A program made the position numbers and the translations under genes. Of a DNA stretch of 64,000 nucleotides, positions 15,180 to 23,180 are shown piece after piece. Source of the stretch: Bin5 sp965221145 (lineage in GTDB: Bacteria; Chloroflexota; Anaerolineae; Caldilineales; Caldilineaceae). The notes below the pieces were generated by a model, which was not told the DNA's origin, did no database searches, and worked only from the letters and a program-made list of their open reading frames with translations. The stretch lies in NCBI GenBank assembly GCA_965221145.1, contig OZ244877.1, positions 4,402,001-4,466,000 on the forward strand. The letters are read 5' to 3'. How positions within the stretch are numbered: position 1 is the stretch's first letter; each line of letters starts with the position of its first letter.

Positions 15180-16370
15180 ACTGTGGCACACTCTCCAGAA
15201 ACGTAGACACGAGGAGAGGAAAGATGCCAGCGAAACGATATCGGGTGCGCTTGACAGAGGAAGAACGCACGCAACTGGATGCACAGGTGAACACAGGCGC
15301 CGGGTCGGCGCGGCGCTTGAGACGGGCACGCATTCTGCTGATGGCCGATGAAGAGCAAGCCGGAGGTGGCTGGACTGATGCCGAGATTGCCAAGGCCTTA
15401 GGTGCGCACGCGCGCACCGTAGAGCGAATTCGGGCGCGCTGTGTCACAGCCGGGATTGAAGCTGCGCTCATCCACATGCGACCGCAACGGAAGCGCGCCT
15501 GCGTATTGGATGGCGCCGGCGAAGCCCGCTTGGTGCAGTTAGCGTGTAGCGCTGCGCCTGATGGACAGGAGCAATGGACGCTGCAGATGCTGGCCGATAA
15601 GCTGGTCGAATTAGAGGTGGTCGAGCGTATTTCGCGCGAAACGGTGCGGACGACGCTAAAAAAAACGAACTCAAGCCCTGGCTGAAAGATGAGTGGTGTA
15701 TTCCGGCGACGGCGAATGCCGAGTTCGTCTGTGCCATGGAAGATACGCTTGAGGTCTATCATCGGGCGCAGGATCCCAAGCGACCTTTGGTCTGTTTTGA
15801 TGAAGGCAGCAAACAGTTGACGAAAGAGACCCGTCTGCCCCTGCCACCCCGACCGGGCGCTGTGGCCAAATATGACTACGAATATGAACGCAACGGCACC
15901 GGCAACCTCTTTCTCTGCTTCGCGCCTCTGCAAGCCTGGCGTCATGTCAAGGTGACAGCGCGCCGCACCAGGGTTGACTTTGCCCACTGCATGCGTGACC
16001 TGGTCGACATCCACTTTCCGCAGGCAGACAAGATCGTCCTGGTGATGGACAATTTGAACACACACAAACTCGCTTCTCTGTATCAAGCGTTCCCGGCAGC
16101 CGAAGCCCGCCGTCTGGCCGCCAAACTGGAAATCCATTACACCCCCAAACATGGCAGTTGGCTCAATATGGCTGAAATCGAACTCAGTGTCCTGCATCGG
16201 CAATGCTTGAAAGCTCGCATCCCGGACCAAGCCACCTTGATGCAGCAAGTCGATGCTTGGCAAAAACGCCGCAATGCCTCGGCAACTACCGTCAACTGGC
16301 GTTTCACTACGGCTGACGCTCGCATCAAGCTCAAACGTCTTTATCCGACAATAGAAGATTGCTGAACTAC
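15145..16370 (+). mobile_element. IS630-family insertion sequence (TA target)
   Basis: The left end starts GTAGTGTAACAG at 15145 and the right end finishes GAACTAC at 16370. The ends are imperfect inverted repeats (GTAGT near the tip, then ATTGTCGGA further in). A TA dinucleotide flanks each side (15143-15144 and 16371-16372), which is the IS630/Tc1 target duplication. The 1226-bp element carries one transposase gene in two frames. Confidence 0.85.
15224..16365 (+). CDS. IS630 family transposase, two frames joined by -1 shift at A8
   Basis: The first frame (15224-15685) encodes the helix-turn-helix part (MPAKRYRVRLTEEER..., GGWTDAEIAKALGAHARTVERIRAR). The second frame (to 16365) encodes the DDE domain: LVCFDEGSKQLTKE carries the first Asp, KIVLVMDNLNTH the second, and HYTPKHGSWLNMAEIELS the Glu. 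At 15658-15665 there is a run of eight A. Re-reading one A (-1 shift) joins the frames as TLKKNELKPWLKDEWC with no loss, giving about 380 residues, the usual IS630 length. IS630 members often use programmed -1 slippage at such runs, so the element may be active. A true one-base deletion or sequencing undercall is the alternative. Confidence 0.85.
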
Positions 16371-16371
16371 T

Positions 16372-16399
16372 AGTGGGTAGTGGCGAGTGGTGAGTAACA
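16372..16399 (+). repeat. Heptamer tandem repeat (AGTGGNN type)
   Basis: Units AGTGGGT, AGTGGCG, AGTGGTG and AGTAACA lie in 7-bp register directly after the IS630 right end. The IS630 therefore inserted into this repeat, which originally overlapped the methyltransferase stop. Confidence 0.7.
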
Positions 16400-16404
16400 A
16401 CCCC

Positions 16405-19020
16405 ATGCGACTCGAATGGCGGACGCAAGAGGAGGAAGACGGTCGGAGGCGGGAGGAGACTCCTGATGAAGAGGCGCGGGCGCCGAAGCGACGCGGCCGG
16501 CCTTGGTGGCTCTGGTCTCTGTTTGCTCTGCTCCTGGCGGCGGCGATCATCTGGGGCGTGCGCTACGTTCTGATGAGGCAATTGGAAGCTGTCTCTGCCG
16601 CCATCGAAGCGGAGGTGCTGGCCATGCACGGGATCGTGCAGCAGGCCGAGCGCGACAACGATGGGGCGCTCTTCGGCAGTATGATTTCGTCGGATTACCC
16701 CAATTGGGGCGGCAGCCAGAAGCGCATGTTCAGCAATGGAATGCGTTGGGACCGAGCGTTCTTCGGCCTGACCCTGGCCCGCGGCGCTGACGACGAGCCG
16801 CTCACCGGCACAGTCAAGGATATCGTCTTCACCTCCGACTGGCGCATGGCGACCGTCACGCTCGCCTTCGCCTACGAACCGATGAGATGGGATTCTCGGC
16901 TGCCCGAAGCAAAAGAAGCCGATCGAAGCGACGGCCCGCCGGTGACCCTTCACCAGACCGTCACCTATCGGGAAGGGATGACCGGCTGGGCGCTGGTACC
17001 CGCCTATCCTGCCTTCTGGGGAGAGAAGCGCACGGTCACAGGCCGCTATCTGACGGTCGAATACCCGGAACGGGACGCGGCAACGGTTGAGCGCCTGGCG
17101 CGCGAATGGGATGAGATGCTGGCCGCGGCCTGCGAGGAGTTGGATGATCTGCGCTGTGGCCGCAACTGGAAGCTGAAGGTGGTGCTGGACACGGAGTCCG
17201 GCTCGCTTGTGCGCATGGCAGATGGAGCGCCCTCCGGGCCTCGTTGGATGGACGCGTTCAATGCGCCCCTGACCGGGCAGGGCGCGAACGCGTCGGGGCT
17301 GAAGTTGCCGACGCCCAGCCTCATCGGACGCCCGGTGGACGAGGCCGGTTATGAGGCGCTGCGCACCGGCTACGCGTCGCTGATCATAGGCGGTGGGATC
17401 GCCGACCTGGTTGGTTGGCGCTGCTGCGACAGTGTTGGAAGCGCCCGGGCTCGAAGGGGGCACGGCGCCGTATTCTTCCGCGCCCTGCTGGACAAGCAAC
17501 TCAGCCAATTGGGCCTCATCCCGTGGCCCGTAACCGCCTCCACCTATGAGGAAATCTTGCAGGGGCCGATTCACGACGTGGCAAATCTGCACCGGGTCTA
17601 CCTTTGGCGCTCCGGCAGCAACATCACCCCGCACACCTGGAAGATCGTCTATAGCATGGTCGATTTCATCCTCGCGGGCAGCCCGGAGCAGTCACCGGCC
17701 GCGCTGCAACGGGCGCTGCTCCGATTCGAGACCTATCGCCCGTGGCTGCTGAACGCCGGTTTCAACAGCTATGGACGTTCGATCCAGAAGGAGTGGATCC
17801 GCTATGCCGATCAGCAGTTGGCGGCTTCGACAGCGACGGGAAGCACCCTGCCCGCGCAGGATCTGCAACTGCTTTGCGCGGCGGAACGGTCCCCAAGCGC
17901 GAACGTCTATCGCTACGCGACGCAGAGCGGCGCGTTCACAAAGGGAAACGTCAACGGTACGTTTCGCATGATGTATGCGCTGCCGGGCGCTGATGGGGTT
18001 TTGCTACAGAGAACGGGGGAGAGATTTAATGCCGCGGCAAGTGGCTCCCCCGTGCTGATCTGGCGTCAGGGGCGGGCGCAGGGTGTGGCCCACAGGCCCT
18101 CCAATCCCCCTCTCTTCGCCGTGGAAACCTTTACAGACGGGATGCTCTTTTACGCCTATGACAGACGCCAGCAGCCTGTCGTCCGCTTCAACTATCTGAA
18201 TCTGGCAGAGTGCGACCGGGGCGCGTGCGCGCTCCAGCCTCTGGACGGTTTGCCCGTCTGGTCGCCTGCGCGGGACAGGACGATTGTCTCGCGCGGCGAT
18301 GGTGTGCTGTGGCTGGGCGACGAGGAGGGAGAGGCTCACACGGCGGTCGCCCGCGGCCGGTCGGCGGCCTGGCTGGACAGTGAGCGTTTTGCCTTCATTC
18401 AGCCGGACGATGGGATGCAGATCGCTGTGATGACGCTTCCACATCTGGAGATGGAGACGCTTCTGGAGATGGAGACGCTTCTGAAGATGGAGACGCTTCT
18501 GAAGATGGAGACACCGGCTGACGCGCTGCGGGGCGCGACGGATCGACCGTTACCGATCACGCACGTGACGCTGGCGACGCATCCGACCTGGCCCGACCGG
18601 CTGTTCGTCGCCGCACGCGTCGGGTACGGGACGGGCACAGAGGCCACCCTCATCTTCGCCTACAGCCTTGCTACAGGCGAGATTAGACAGTTGATGCAGG
18701 TCGAACATCCCCTGGAATCGATCCGTTCGCTGCGCTTCTCTCCGGACGGGCGCTGGCTTTTCGTCCACAGCGTAGAACGAAGCGCCGCCAGTTGGTATCT
18801 GCATCTCTATGATAACCAGACCGGTGAACGCCTAGTCTATTCCTCGGAGTCCACGTTGGCCTTCCCCGGTTATGATCTGTCGGCGGACGGCGCATGGCTG
18901 GCGCGCGTTGATGAAGGATACCTCCATCTGATCCCGCTGCACGGAGGCCGGCAGAGGCTGGTGGCGCATGACTTTGCTCACTGCTCTGCTGCCGTGTGGG
19001 TGAACAGAAGTTTTCAGTAG
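16405..19020 (+). CDS. Large single-pass membrane-anchored protein of unknown function, beta-propeller-like C-terminus
   Basis: The 871-residue protein starts with a charged cytoplasmic segment (RTQEEEDGRRREETPDEEARAPKRRGR), then one transmembrane helix (about residues 28-50, WWLWSLFALLLAAAIIWGV), and an extracytoplasmic remainder. The C-terminal third has WD40/TolB-like strands such as IRSLRFSPDGRWLFVHSVE and LAFPGYDLSADGAWLARVDEG, which suggest a beta-propeller. An unusual 18-bp minisatellite near residues 680-703 encodes four copies of the hexapeptide LEMETL/LKMETL. I do not recognise the central region. The start at 16405 is the first ATG; upstream GTG codons lie in the heptamer repeat. 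The last residues (NRSFQ) come from another heptamer repeat. Confidence 0.7.
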   Translation: MRLEWRTQEEEDGRRREETPDEEARAPKRRGRPWWLWSLFALLLAAAIIWGVRYVLMRQLEAVSAAIEAEVLAMHGIVQQAERDNDGALFGSMISSDYPNWGGSQKRMFSNGMRWDRAFFGLTLARGADDEPLTGTVKDIVFTSDWRMATVTLAFAYEPMRWDSRLPEAKEADRSDGPPVTLHQTVTYREGMTGWALVPAYPAFWGEKRTVTGRYLTVEYPERDAATVERLAREWDEMLAAACEELDDLRCGRNWKLKVVLDTESGSLVRMADGAPSGPRWMDAFNAPLTGQGANASGLKLPTPSLIGRPVDEAGYEALRTGYASLIIGGGIADLVGWRCCDSVGSARARRGHGAVFFRALLDKQLSQLGLIPWPVTASTYEEILQGPIHDVANLHRVYLWRSGSNITPHTWKIVYSMVDFILAGSPEQSPAALQRALLRFETYRPWLLNAGFNSYGRSIQKEWIRYADQQLAASTATGSTLPAQDLQLLCAAERSPSANVYRYATQSGAFTKGNVNGTFRMMYALPGADGVLLQRTGERFNAAASGSPVLIWRQGRAQGVAHRPSNPPLFAVETFTDGMLFYAYDRRQQPVVRFNYLNLAECDRGACALQPLDGLPVWSPARDRTIVSRGDGVLWLGDEEGEAHTAVARGRSAAWLDSERFAFIQPDDGMQIAVMTLPHLEMETLLEMETLLKMETLLKMETPADALRGATDRPLPITHVTLATHPTWPDRLFVAARVGYGTGTEATLIFAYSLATGEIRQLMQVEHPLESIRSLRFSPDGRWLFVHSVERSAASWYLHLYDNQTGERLVYSSESTLAFPGYDLSADGAWLARVDEGYLHLIPLHGGRQRLVAHDFAHCSAAVWVNRSFQ
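18437..18513 (+). repeat. 18-bp coding minisatellite
   Basis: Four consecutive 18-bp units of the form CTGGAGATGGAGACGCTT (later units have AAG for GAG) encode L-E/K-M-E-T-L repeats in the membrane-anchored protein. Unit sequences are nearly identical, so the expansion is recent and probably variable in copy number. Confidence 0.8.
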
Positions 19021-19036
19021 CCAGTTTTTAGTGGGG
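19009..19036 (+). repeat. Heptamer tandem repeat (AGTTTTT/AGTGGNN mixed)
   Basis: Units AGTTTTC, AGTAGCC, AGTTTTT and AGTGGGG in 7-bp register span the stop codon of the large membrane-anchored protein. Confidence 0.7.
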
Positions 19037-19132
19037 GGCCTAACCAATGTGCGTTCACAACGGAAATCACATTCGTGATGGTCAACTAAAAATTGCAAAT
19101 ACAAAACTACCGACTATTAAAGGAGAGTGAGA

Positions 19133-19954
19133 ATGACGACCTACCGCTATGCTGAGATGACCTGGTCTGCCTGTCGCGAGGCGGCCCACTCCGGCCGGGT
19201 GGCTGTGTTGCCCGTTGCCACCTACGAAGATCACGGCTACCACCTGCCCATCGACACCGATGTGCGCCTTTGCACAGGAATCAGTGAGCGGGCGGTGGCG
19301 CGCATCGCGGATGAAGCGGTGCTGATCCCACCGGTCAGCCATGGGTACAGCCCCCACCACATGGATTTCCCCGGCACGATCACGATTCGCTGGGACACCT
19401 TCATCAACTATGTGCGCGATGTCTGCGTCAGCCTGGCTCATCACGGCTTCAAGCGCATTCTGATCGTGAACGGACACGGCAGCAATACCGCGCCGGTGGA
19501 GATGGCCGCCCGCCTGACCGTGCTGGAAACCGAAGGCAAGACCCTCTGCGCCTCGGTCAATCACTGGGGGGTGCGCAAGGGCAAGGAGGTGGGCAACGCC
19601 ATCCGCGCCTCGGACTTTGGCGGCACCTCCCACGCCGGAGAATACGAGACAGCCCTCTATCTGGCCCTGGCCGAGGAGTTGGTGCAGATGGACAAGGCCG
19701 TCGATGAGCGCTCGCCGCTGTCGCCCAGCTTCCAGACGGATCTGCTGATGGGCAAACGCGAAGATGGCTCGGTCGCCAGCCTGTGGCCGTACTGGAGTTC
19801 GTTGACGGTCAGCGGTGTGCTGGGGGACGCCACAGCCGCCAGCCGCGAAAAGGGAGAGCAGTTTCTTGAGGCTGCGGTGGAAGGGCTGATCGAACTGATT
19901 CGCGAGTTCCGCACCGTGGCGATCAACCCCCGCCAGGATCACATTCAGCCGTGA
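19133..19954 (+). CDS. Creatininase family protein
   Basis: The 273-residue protein belongs to the creatininase amidohydrolase family. The metal-binding segment YEDHGYHLPIDTD (near residues 35-47) replaces the common E-x-H-G-x-H-L-P pattern, with Glu, His and Asp ligands present. LIVNGHGSNTAPVEMAAR and the Glu in TSHAGEYETALYLAL complete the site. The family hydrolyses cyclic amides and related C-N bonds, and members commonly lie in sugar-lactone, mycofactocin or amine pathways, so the substrate is open. The start at 19133 follows AGGAGAG by five bases. Its stop overlaps the GTG start of the acetyltransferase gene (GTGA). Confidence 0.85.
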   Translation: MTTYRYAEMTWSACREAAHSGRVAVLPVATYEDHGYHLPIDTDVRLCTGISERAVARIADEAVLIPPVSHGYSPHHMDFPGTITIRWDTFINYVRDVCVSLAHHGFKRILIVNGHGSNTAPVEMAARLTVLETEGKTLCASVNHWGVRKGKEVGNAIRASDFGGTSHAGEYETALYLALAEELVQMDKAVDERSPLSPSFQTDLLMGKREDGSVASLWPYWSSLTVSGVLGDATAASREKGEQFLEAAVEGLIELIREFRTVAINPRQDHIQP

Positions 19955-20478
19955 GCGAACTCTACCTGATGCGGTCGGCTAGGCTGGAGGACTGGGCGAG
20001 TCTTGTCGCGTTGGATCAGGAGATTTTCGGCGCGTACGGAGCACAGGAGGAGCCGGCGACCATCCGCAGCCGCCTGCTGACGTTCCCGCAGGGCTGCGCG
20101 GCGCTGGAGGGGAATTGCGGCGACGGACGCCCGTTCATCGCCGGGTATCTGACGACGGAGAAGTGGGCTGACCTGCGCGAGCCGTCCTTGGACGAGGACC
20201 CGCAAGAGAGCCATCAGCCCAATGGCCGCGTGCTCAACATCACAACGCTGGCGGTCGCCCCCGCCTGCCAGAATCAAGGATTGGGCGCGCGCCTGCTGGC
20301 CCGCGCCGTCTCCATCGCGCAGCAGGAGGGCTGCACGCAGATTATCCTGGAAACCGCCCACGCCGAACTGTTTTATCTGCGTCACCGCTTTCGACGCATC
20401 GGCGAACGGACAGAGAGAGGAATCAGGCTGGCGATCCTTCTCCTGGAGTTGACAGATCGAAACCCCAGTGGTCAGTGA
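19951..20478 (+). CDS. GNAT family N-acetyltransferase
   Basis: The 175-residue protein has the GNAT acetyl-CoA site: ITTLAVAPACQNQGLGARLLARAV, where Q-x-x-G-x-G/A is the pyrophosphate loop, followed by GCTQIILETAHAELFYLRHRFRRIGER. It starts with MSELYLMRSARLEDWASLVALDQEIFG. Translation begins at a GTG overlapping the creatininase stop. The last codons (NPSGQ) are encoded by the start of a heptamer-repeat palindrome between this gene and the convergent PPOX gene. The acceptor is unknown. Confidence 0.85.
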   Translation: MSELYLMRSARLEDWASLVALDQEIFGAYGAQEEPATIRSRLLTFPQGCAALEGNCGDGRPFIAGYLTTEKWADLREPSLDEDPQESHQPNGRVLNITTLAVAPACQNQGLGARLLARAVSIAQQEGCTQIILETAHAELFYLRHRFRRIGERTERGIRLAILLLELTDRNPSGQ

Positions 20479-20515
20479 ACTGTGGTTACTGGCCACGAGC
20501 CACTGACCACTGGCA
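20465..20515. repeat. Palindromic heptamer repeat between convergent genes
   Basis: Seven consecutive 7-bp units run from AGTGGTC at 20467 to ACTGGCA at 20515. The first and last thirds are perfect inverted copies over 13 bp (CCAGTGGTCAGTG and CACTGACCACTGG). The stem could act as a bidirectional terminator between the convergent acetyltransferase and PPOX genes, although it has no U-tract. Confidence 0.65.
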
Positions 20516-20523
20516 ACTTGCAG

Positions 20524-20946
20524 TTAAGCGGGCGGCGAGATCACAACTCGTCGTGGCTTGATCTTGAAGATCACCCGCTCCTCCGTGCCTTTCATATCCG
20601 CCGGCATGACGCTGCCGTAGTACTCGTCGGCTCCCGCGTAGAGTTTGGTATGGGCATTGATGTTCACGAAGTCGGGATCGGGCACGATCTCCTCGACGAC
20701 GCCGCGCACATCGATCCAGCGGAAGGCATCCTGGGGATCCAATGCCATGAGGGCGACTTTAGGATTGCCGCGCACATTTTTCGGTTTGCGGCGCCCTTCA
20801 GCCGTATTGACGAGAACGTGCGTGCCGTCCCACGAGCACCAGACGATCGTGTTCTCCGGCGCGCCGGACGGGGAGAGCGTCGTCAGGGTGGCGAAGATCG
20901 GGCCGGTCAACAGGTCTACGTGTGTATCGGGTATCTGTGCGGACAT
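20524..20946 (-). CDS. PPOX class flavin/F420-dependent oxidoreductase
   Basis: The 140-residue split-barrel protein has the pyridoxamine-phosphate-oxidase-like fold: FATLTTLSPSGAPENTIVWCSWDGTHVLVNTAEGRRKPKNVRGNPKVALMALDP is the cofactor-binding half, and WIDVRGVVEEIVPD follows. The pattern fits the TIGR03618-like F420-dependent group used by Actinobacteria and Chloroflexi, though FMN or F420 cannot be told apart by eye. An AGGAGAACAAGA ribosome site precedes the ATG. It is convergent with the acetyltransferase gene and separated from it by a palindromic repeat. Confidence 0.83.
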   Translation of the reverse strand: MSAQIPDTHVDLLTGPIFATLTTLSPSGAPENTIVWCSWDGTHVLVNTAEGRRKPKNVRGNPKVALMALDPQDAFRWIDVRGVVEEIVPDPDFVNINAHTKLYAGADEYYGSVMPADMKGTEERVIFKIKPRRVVISPPA

Positions 20947-20987
20947 TCTTGTTCTCCTCTTTAGTAGATGTGCGTTCTTGGATTGTG

Positions 20988-21335
20988 CTATTTCTCATCG
21001 TCCAGCGGCACTAACGGCTTTATCTCGAGGATCAATGCAGCAAGGGCATGTTGCACCGTATCCCAGACTCTCTTCAGGTTCACTTCAAAGTATCCATGCA
21101 CGAGACGATTACGCATCCCGATTATCTCCGACCAGGGAATGTCTGGATGGTCCTTCTTTGTCTCAGCGCTAATGCGTGCTGCAGCTTCACCAATGATTTC
21201 GATTGCTTTCAAAATCGCGTATTGGTGCAAGCGACTCATCTCGAACTGTGCGAATGTCAATCCGGTTGCGAATTTTGCCGCATCCTGAGCAGCTAAGAGC
21301 ATGTCCATCAGGTAGGCATCATCGTCACGCGGCAT
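20988..21335 (-). CDS. hepT: HepT-like HEPN RNase toxin (DUF86)
   Basis: The 115-residue protein starts MPRDDDAYLMDMLLAAQDAAKFATGL and contains the HEPN catalytic motif R-x4-H in RNRLVHGYFEV near residue 85-93, with the downstream Tyr that MntA modifies in known pairs. In the MntA/HepT system HepT cleaves RNA or tRNA and is kept inactive by AMPylation of that Tyr. Its start overlaps the end of the nucleotidyltransferase gene by 11 bases, so the pair is an operon on the minus strand. Confidence 0.87.
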   Translation of the reverse strand: MPRDDDAYLMDMLLAAQDAAKFATGLTFAQFEMSRLHQYAILKAIEIIGEAAARISAETKKDHPDIPWSEIIGMRNRLVHGYFEVNLKRVWDTVQHALAALILEIKPLVPLDDEK

Positions 21336-21636
21336 GAATCGCTTCCGCAGATTGAAGAATCGCTTTGCGGCGGATATGGTTTCGACTGTGTTCAACAGCT
21401 GTGCGATCCACCAGGTCCACATCCCGACCAAATATCCGGCTCAACTCTTCCTCCATGCGCGCCATATCGAAGAGAGTATGCCGTGCCTGCGGATGAAACT
21501 GGATCAGCACATCCACGTCGCTGTCGGGGCCGAAGTCCTCACGCACAACGGAGCCAAAAAGAGCCAGTTCAGAGACCTGCCAGCGACGACAGAAGCTGTC
21601 TATTTGTGAACGGGGAATGTGGATGTGGGCGCTCAT
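21325..21636 (-). CDS. mntA: MntA-like minimal nucleotidyltransferase antitoxin
   Basis: The 103-residue protein has the minimal nucleotidyltransferase signature G-S-x10-D-x-D in LFGSVVREDFGPDSDVDVLIQF (near residues 27-46) and a third acidic strand in DVDLVDRTAVE. It would transfer AMP to the HEPN toxin encoded directly downstream and neutralise it. The start at 21636 (MSAHIHIPRSQID) was chosen because the longer reading to 21738 enters palindromic element copy C and is not protein-like. Confidence 0.87.
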   Translation of the reverse strand: MSAHIHIPRSQIDSFCRRWQVSELALFGSVVREDFGPDSDVDVLIQFHPQARHTLFDMARMEEELSRIFGRDVDLVDRTAVEHSRNHIRRKAILQSAEAIHAA

Positions 21637-21727
21637 CTTACGGACTTTCGGCTCTGATGAAAAGCACAATGCGTCGAAATCGGGAACGGTCGGTCTGCCT
21701 ATTGGCCTTCTCCAAGTGCGCTGTTCC

Positions 21728-21766
21728 GCCCCCGCCAAGTGCGCAGAAACCCGCAGTCAGCGGGGC
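21728..21766 (+). repeat. Palindromic element copy C (AAGTG...GTC hairpin)
   Basis: GCCCCCGCC (21728-21736) faces AGCGGGGC (21759-21766) with imperfect pairing. The interior begins AAG, has an inner stem TGCG/CGCA, and ends GTC. The element and both flanks match copy B (shared GTTCCGCCCCCGCC before and AAGATGCGGTCGGCTC after). It lies in the gap between the minus-strand mntA and amidohydrolase genes. Confidence 0.65.
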
Positions 21767-21793
21767 GAGAAGATGCGGTCGGCTCAGGCAAAA

Positions 21794-23023
21794 TCAGTGC
21801 TGGCAATTGGCTGCCATCATCTGGGGCGTATGCCCATCGGCGATCAACCTCTGCTGGTCTTCCGACAGATCGATCCACGGCATGAGCGGATCATCCGACT
21901 GGCGCACCATCTCGCGCCCATTGACGAGTGTCAGCGTGTTGCGGACCAACTGCCGACTGGGGCGCGGGTTCATGAACACATCGAAGAACATGAAATCCCC
22001 CTCGACAATCTCGAACAGCGCCACATCCGCCAGCGCGCCGGGCCGCAACGTGCCGATCTCCTTCTCCAATCCTAACACAGCGGCCGGCCTTTCAGTGGCC
22101 GCGCGGATCACCTCGGCGAAGCCCATGCCCAGAGACATGAATTTGCTCAGACAGGTGGGCATGTCGAACATCGGCCCGCTCACGCTCATCTGGTGGATAT
22201 CGGAGGAGATCACGTCGGGCCGATAGCCCTGCGCCATCAACGTCTCCGCCGTCTTGAAGGAGAAGGAACCGGCGCCGTGGCCGATATCCATCACCAGGCC
22301 GGCATCCCAGGCGCGTTTGACCGTCTCCCGCAGATTGCCCGAATCCTCGACAATGCGCATATTGCCGCCGGTGAAGCAGTGGGTCAGAATGTCGCCGGGG
22401 CGCATCAACTCCATCACACCGTCGATCTCCGGCGGCCCCATGCCGATATGCGTCATCAGCGGCAGCTCGCAACGGTCCGCCGCCTCTCTGGCCCTGTGCA
22501 GAGGCGCAAGGCCCTGGCCGCTGGTGGTGAGGCTGTCGATTCGCACCTTGACGCCCAGCAGGATGTCCCGGTTCAGGTCCACGATCTGGCAGCAGAGATC
22601 CACATCGCAGTAGCCCGGGTTGGCCAGCTCCCACGTGCGCGCGGTCAGGCCGATCGACGAGATATTGAGCAGCGCATAGATGCGTGCGTGGGAATTTTCG
22701 ATGATGAACTGGCGGAATGCAGGGAAGTTATAGCCCCCCGACGATCCTACGTCGAGCCAAGTCGTCACCCCGCTGCGGGCCGCGATCGGATCGGGGCGGA
22801 CGCCGTAGTAACCGCAGCCGTAATTCACATGGGTATGCAGATCGACAAGCCCCGGCGTCACGTATTGGCCGCCCGCGTCCACGACGCGAAAGGCCGTCTC
22901 CGTCGGGATGTCCGCCTCGACCGCGGCGATGCGGTTGCGCTTGATCGCAACATCCAGACGACCGCTGTGCCCGCCGCCGGGGTCAACCACTTCGCCACCT
23001 TTGATCAGAAGATCGAATCGCAT
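21794..23023 (-). CDS. Amidohydrolase/deacetylase family metallohydrolase (dihydroorotase-like)
   Basis: The 409-residue protein is an amidohydrolase-superfamily enzyme. The N-terminal DLLIKGGEVVDPGGGHSGRLDVAI beta-sandwich is followed by the first metal motif VDLHTHVNYG, GVTTWLDVGSSG, a carbamylatable Lys in LLGVKVRIDS, His in LMTHIGMGPPEID and ILTHCFTGG, and the catalytic Asp near VISSDIHQMSVSGP. The layout matches the EF_0837-type deacetylase group, which often acts on N-acylated amino acids or sugar-derived amides. The ATG at 23023 has AAAGGTGA upstream. The longer start at 23101 adds non-homologous residues. Confidence 0.85.
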   Translation of the reverse strand: MRFDLLIKGGEVVDPGGGHSGRLDVAIKRNRIAAVEADIPTETAFRVVDAGGQYVTPGLVDLHTHVNYGCGYYGVRPDPIAARSGVTTWLDVGSSGGYNFPAFRQFIIENSHARIYALLNISSIGLTARTWELANPGYCDVDLCCQIVDLNRDILLGVKVRIDSLTTSGQGLAPLHRAREAADRCELPLMTHIGMGPPEIDGVMELMRPGDILTHCFTGGNMRIVEDSGNLRETVKRAWDAGLVMDIGHGAGSFSFKTAETLMAQGYRPDVISSDIHQMSVSGPMFDMPTCLSKFMSLGMGFAEVIRAATERPAAVLGLEKEIGTLRPGALADVALFEIVEGDFMFFDVFMNPRPSRQLVRNTLTLVNGREMVRQSDDPLMPWIDLSEDQQRLIADGHTPQMMAANCQH

Positions 23024-23180
23024 ATTTTCACCTTTTACGTTTTCATTACCCCGGTGGATAGCGCAGCGTGACTGGAGGCATGATTCGTGTTCACTGGCCA
23101 CATATAATCCCCTTTCCCGAACATTGTCAAGAAGCGAGAAGAGAGCAACTCACTTCTCTCCCCTCTCCTCGCAGTTCAAC

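Noticed and set aside
15142..17634. Minus-strand open frame of 830 residues
   Set aside because: It is antisense to the methyltransferase end, the IS630 transposase and the large membrane-anchored protein, and its composition (Arg/His/Gln-rich) is typical of high-GC shadow frames.
19967..19982. GATGCGGTCGGCT word in the acetyltransferase gene, shared with repeat copies B and C
   Set aside because: It encodes MRSARLED, a normal GNAT N-terminus, and the rest of the repeat is absent.
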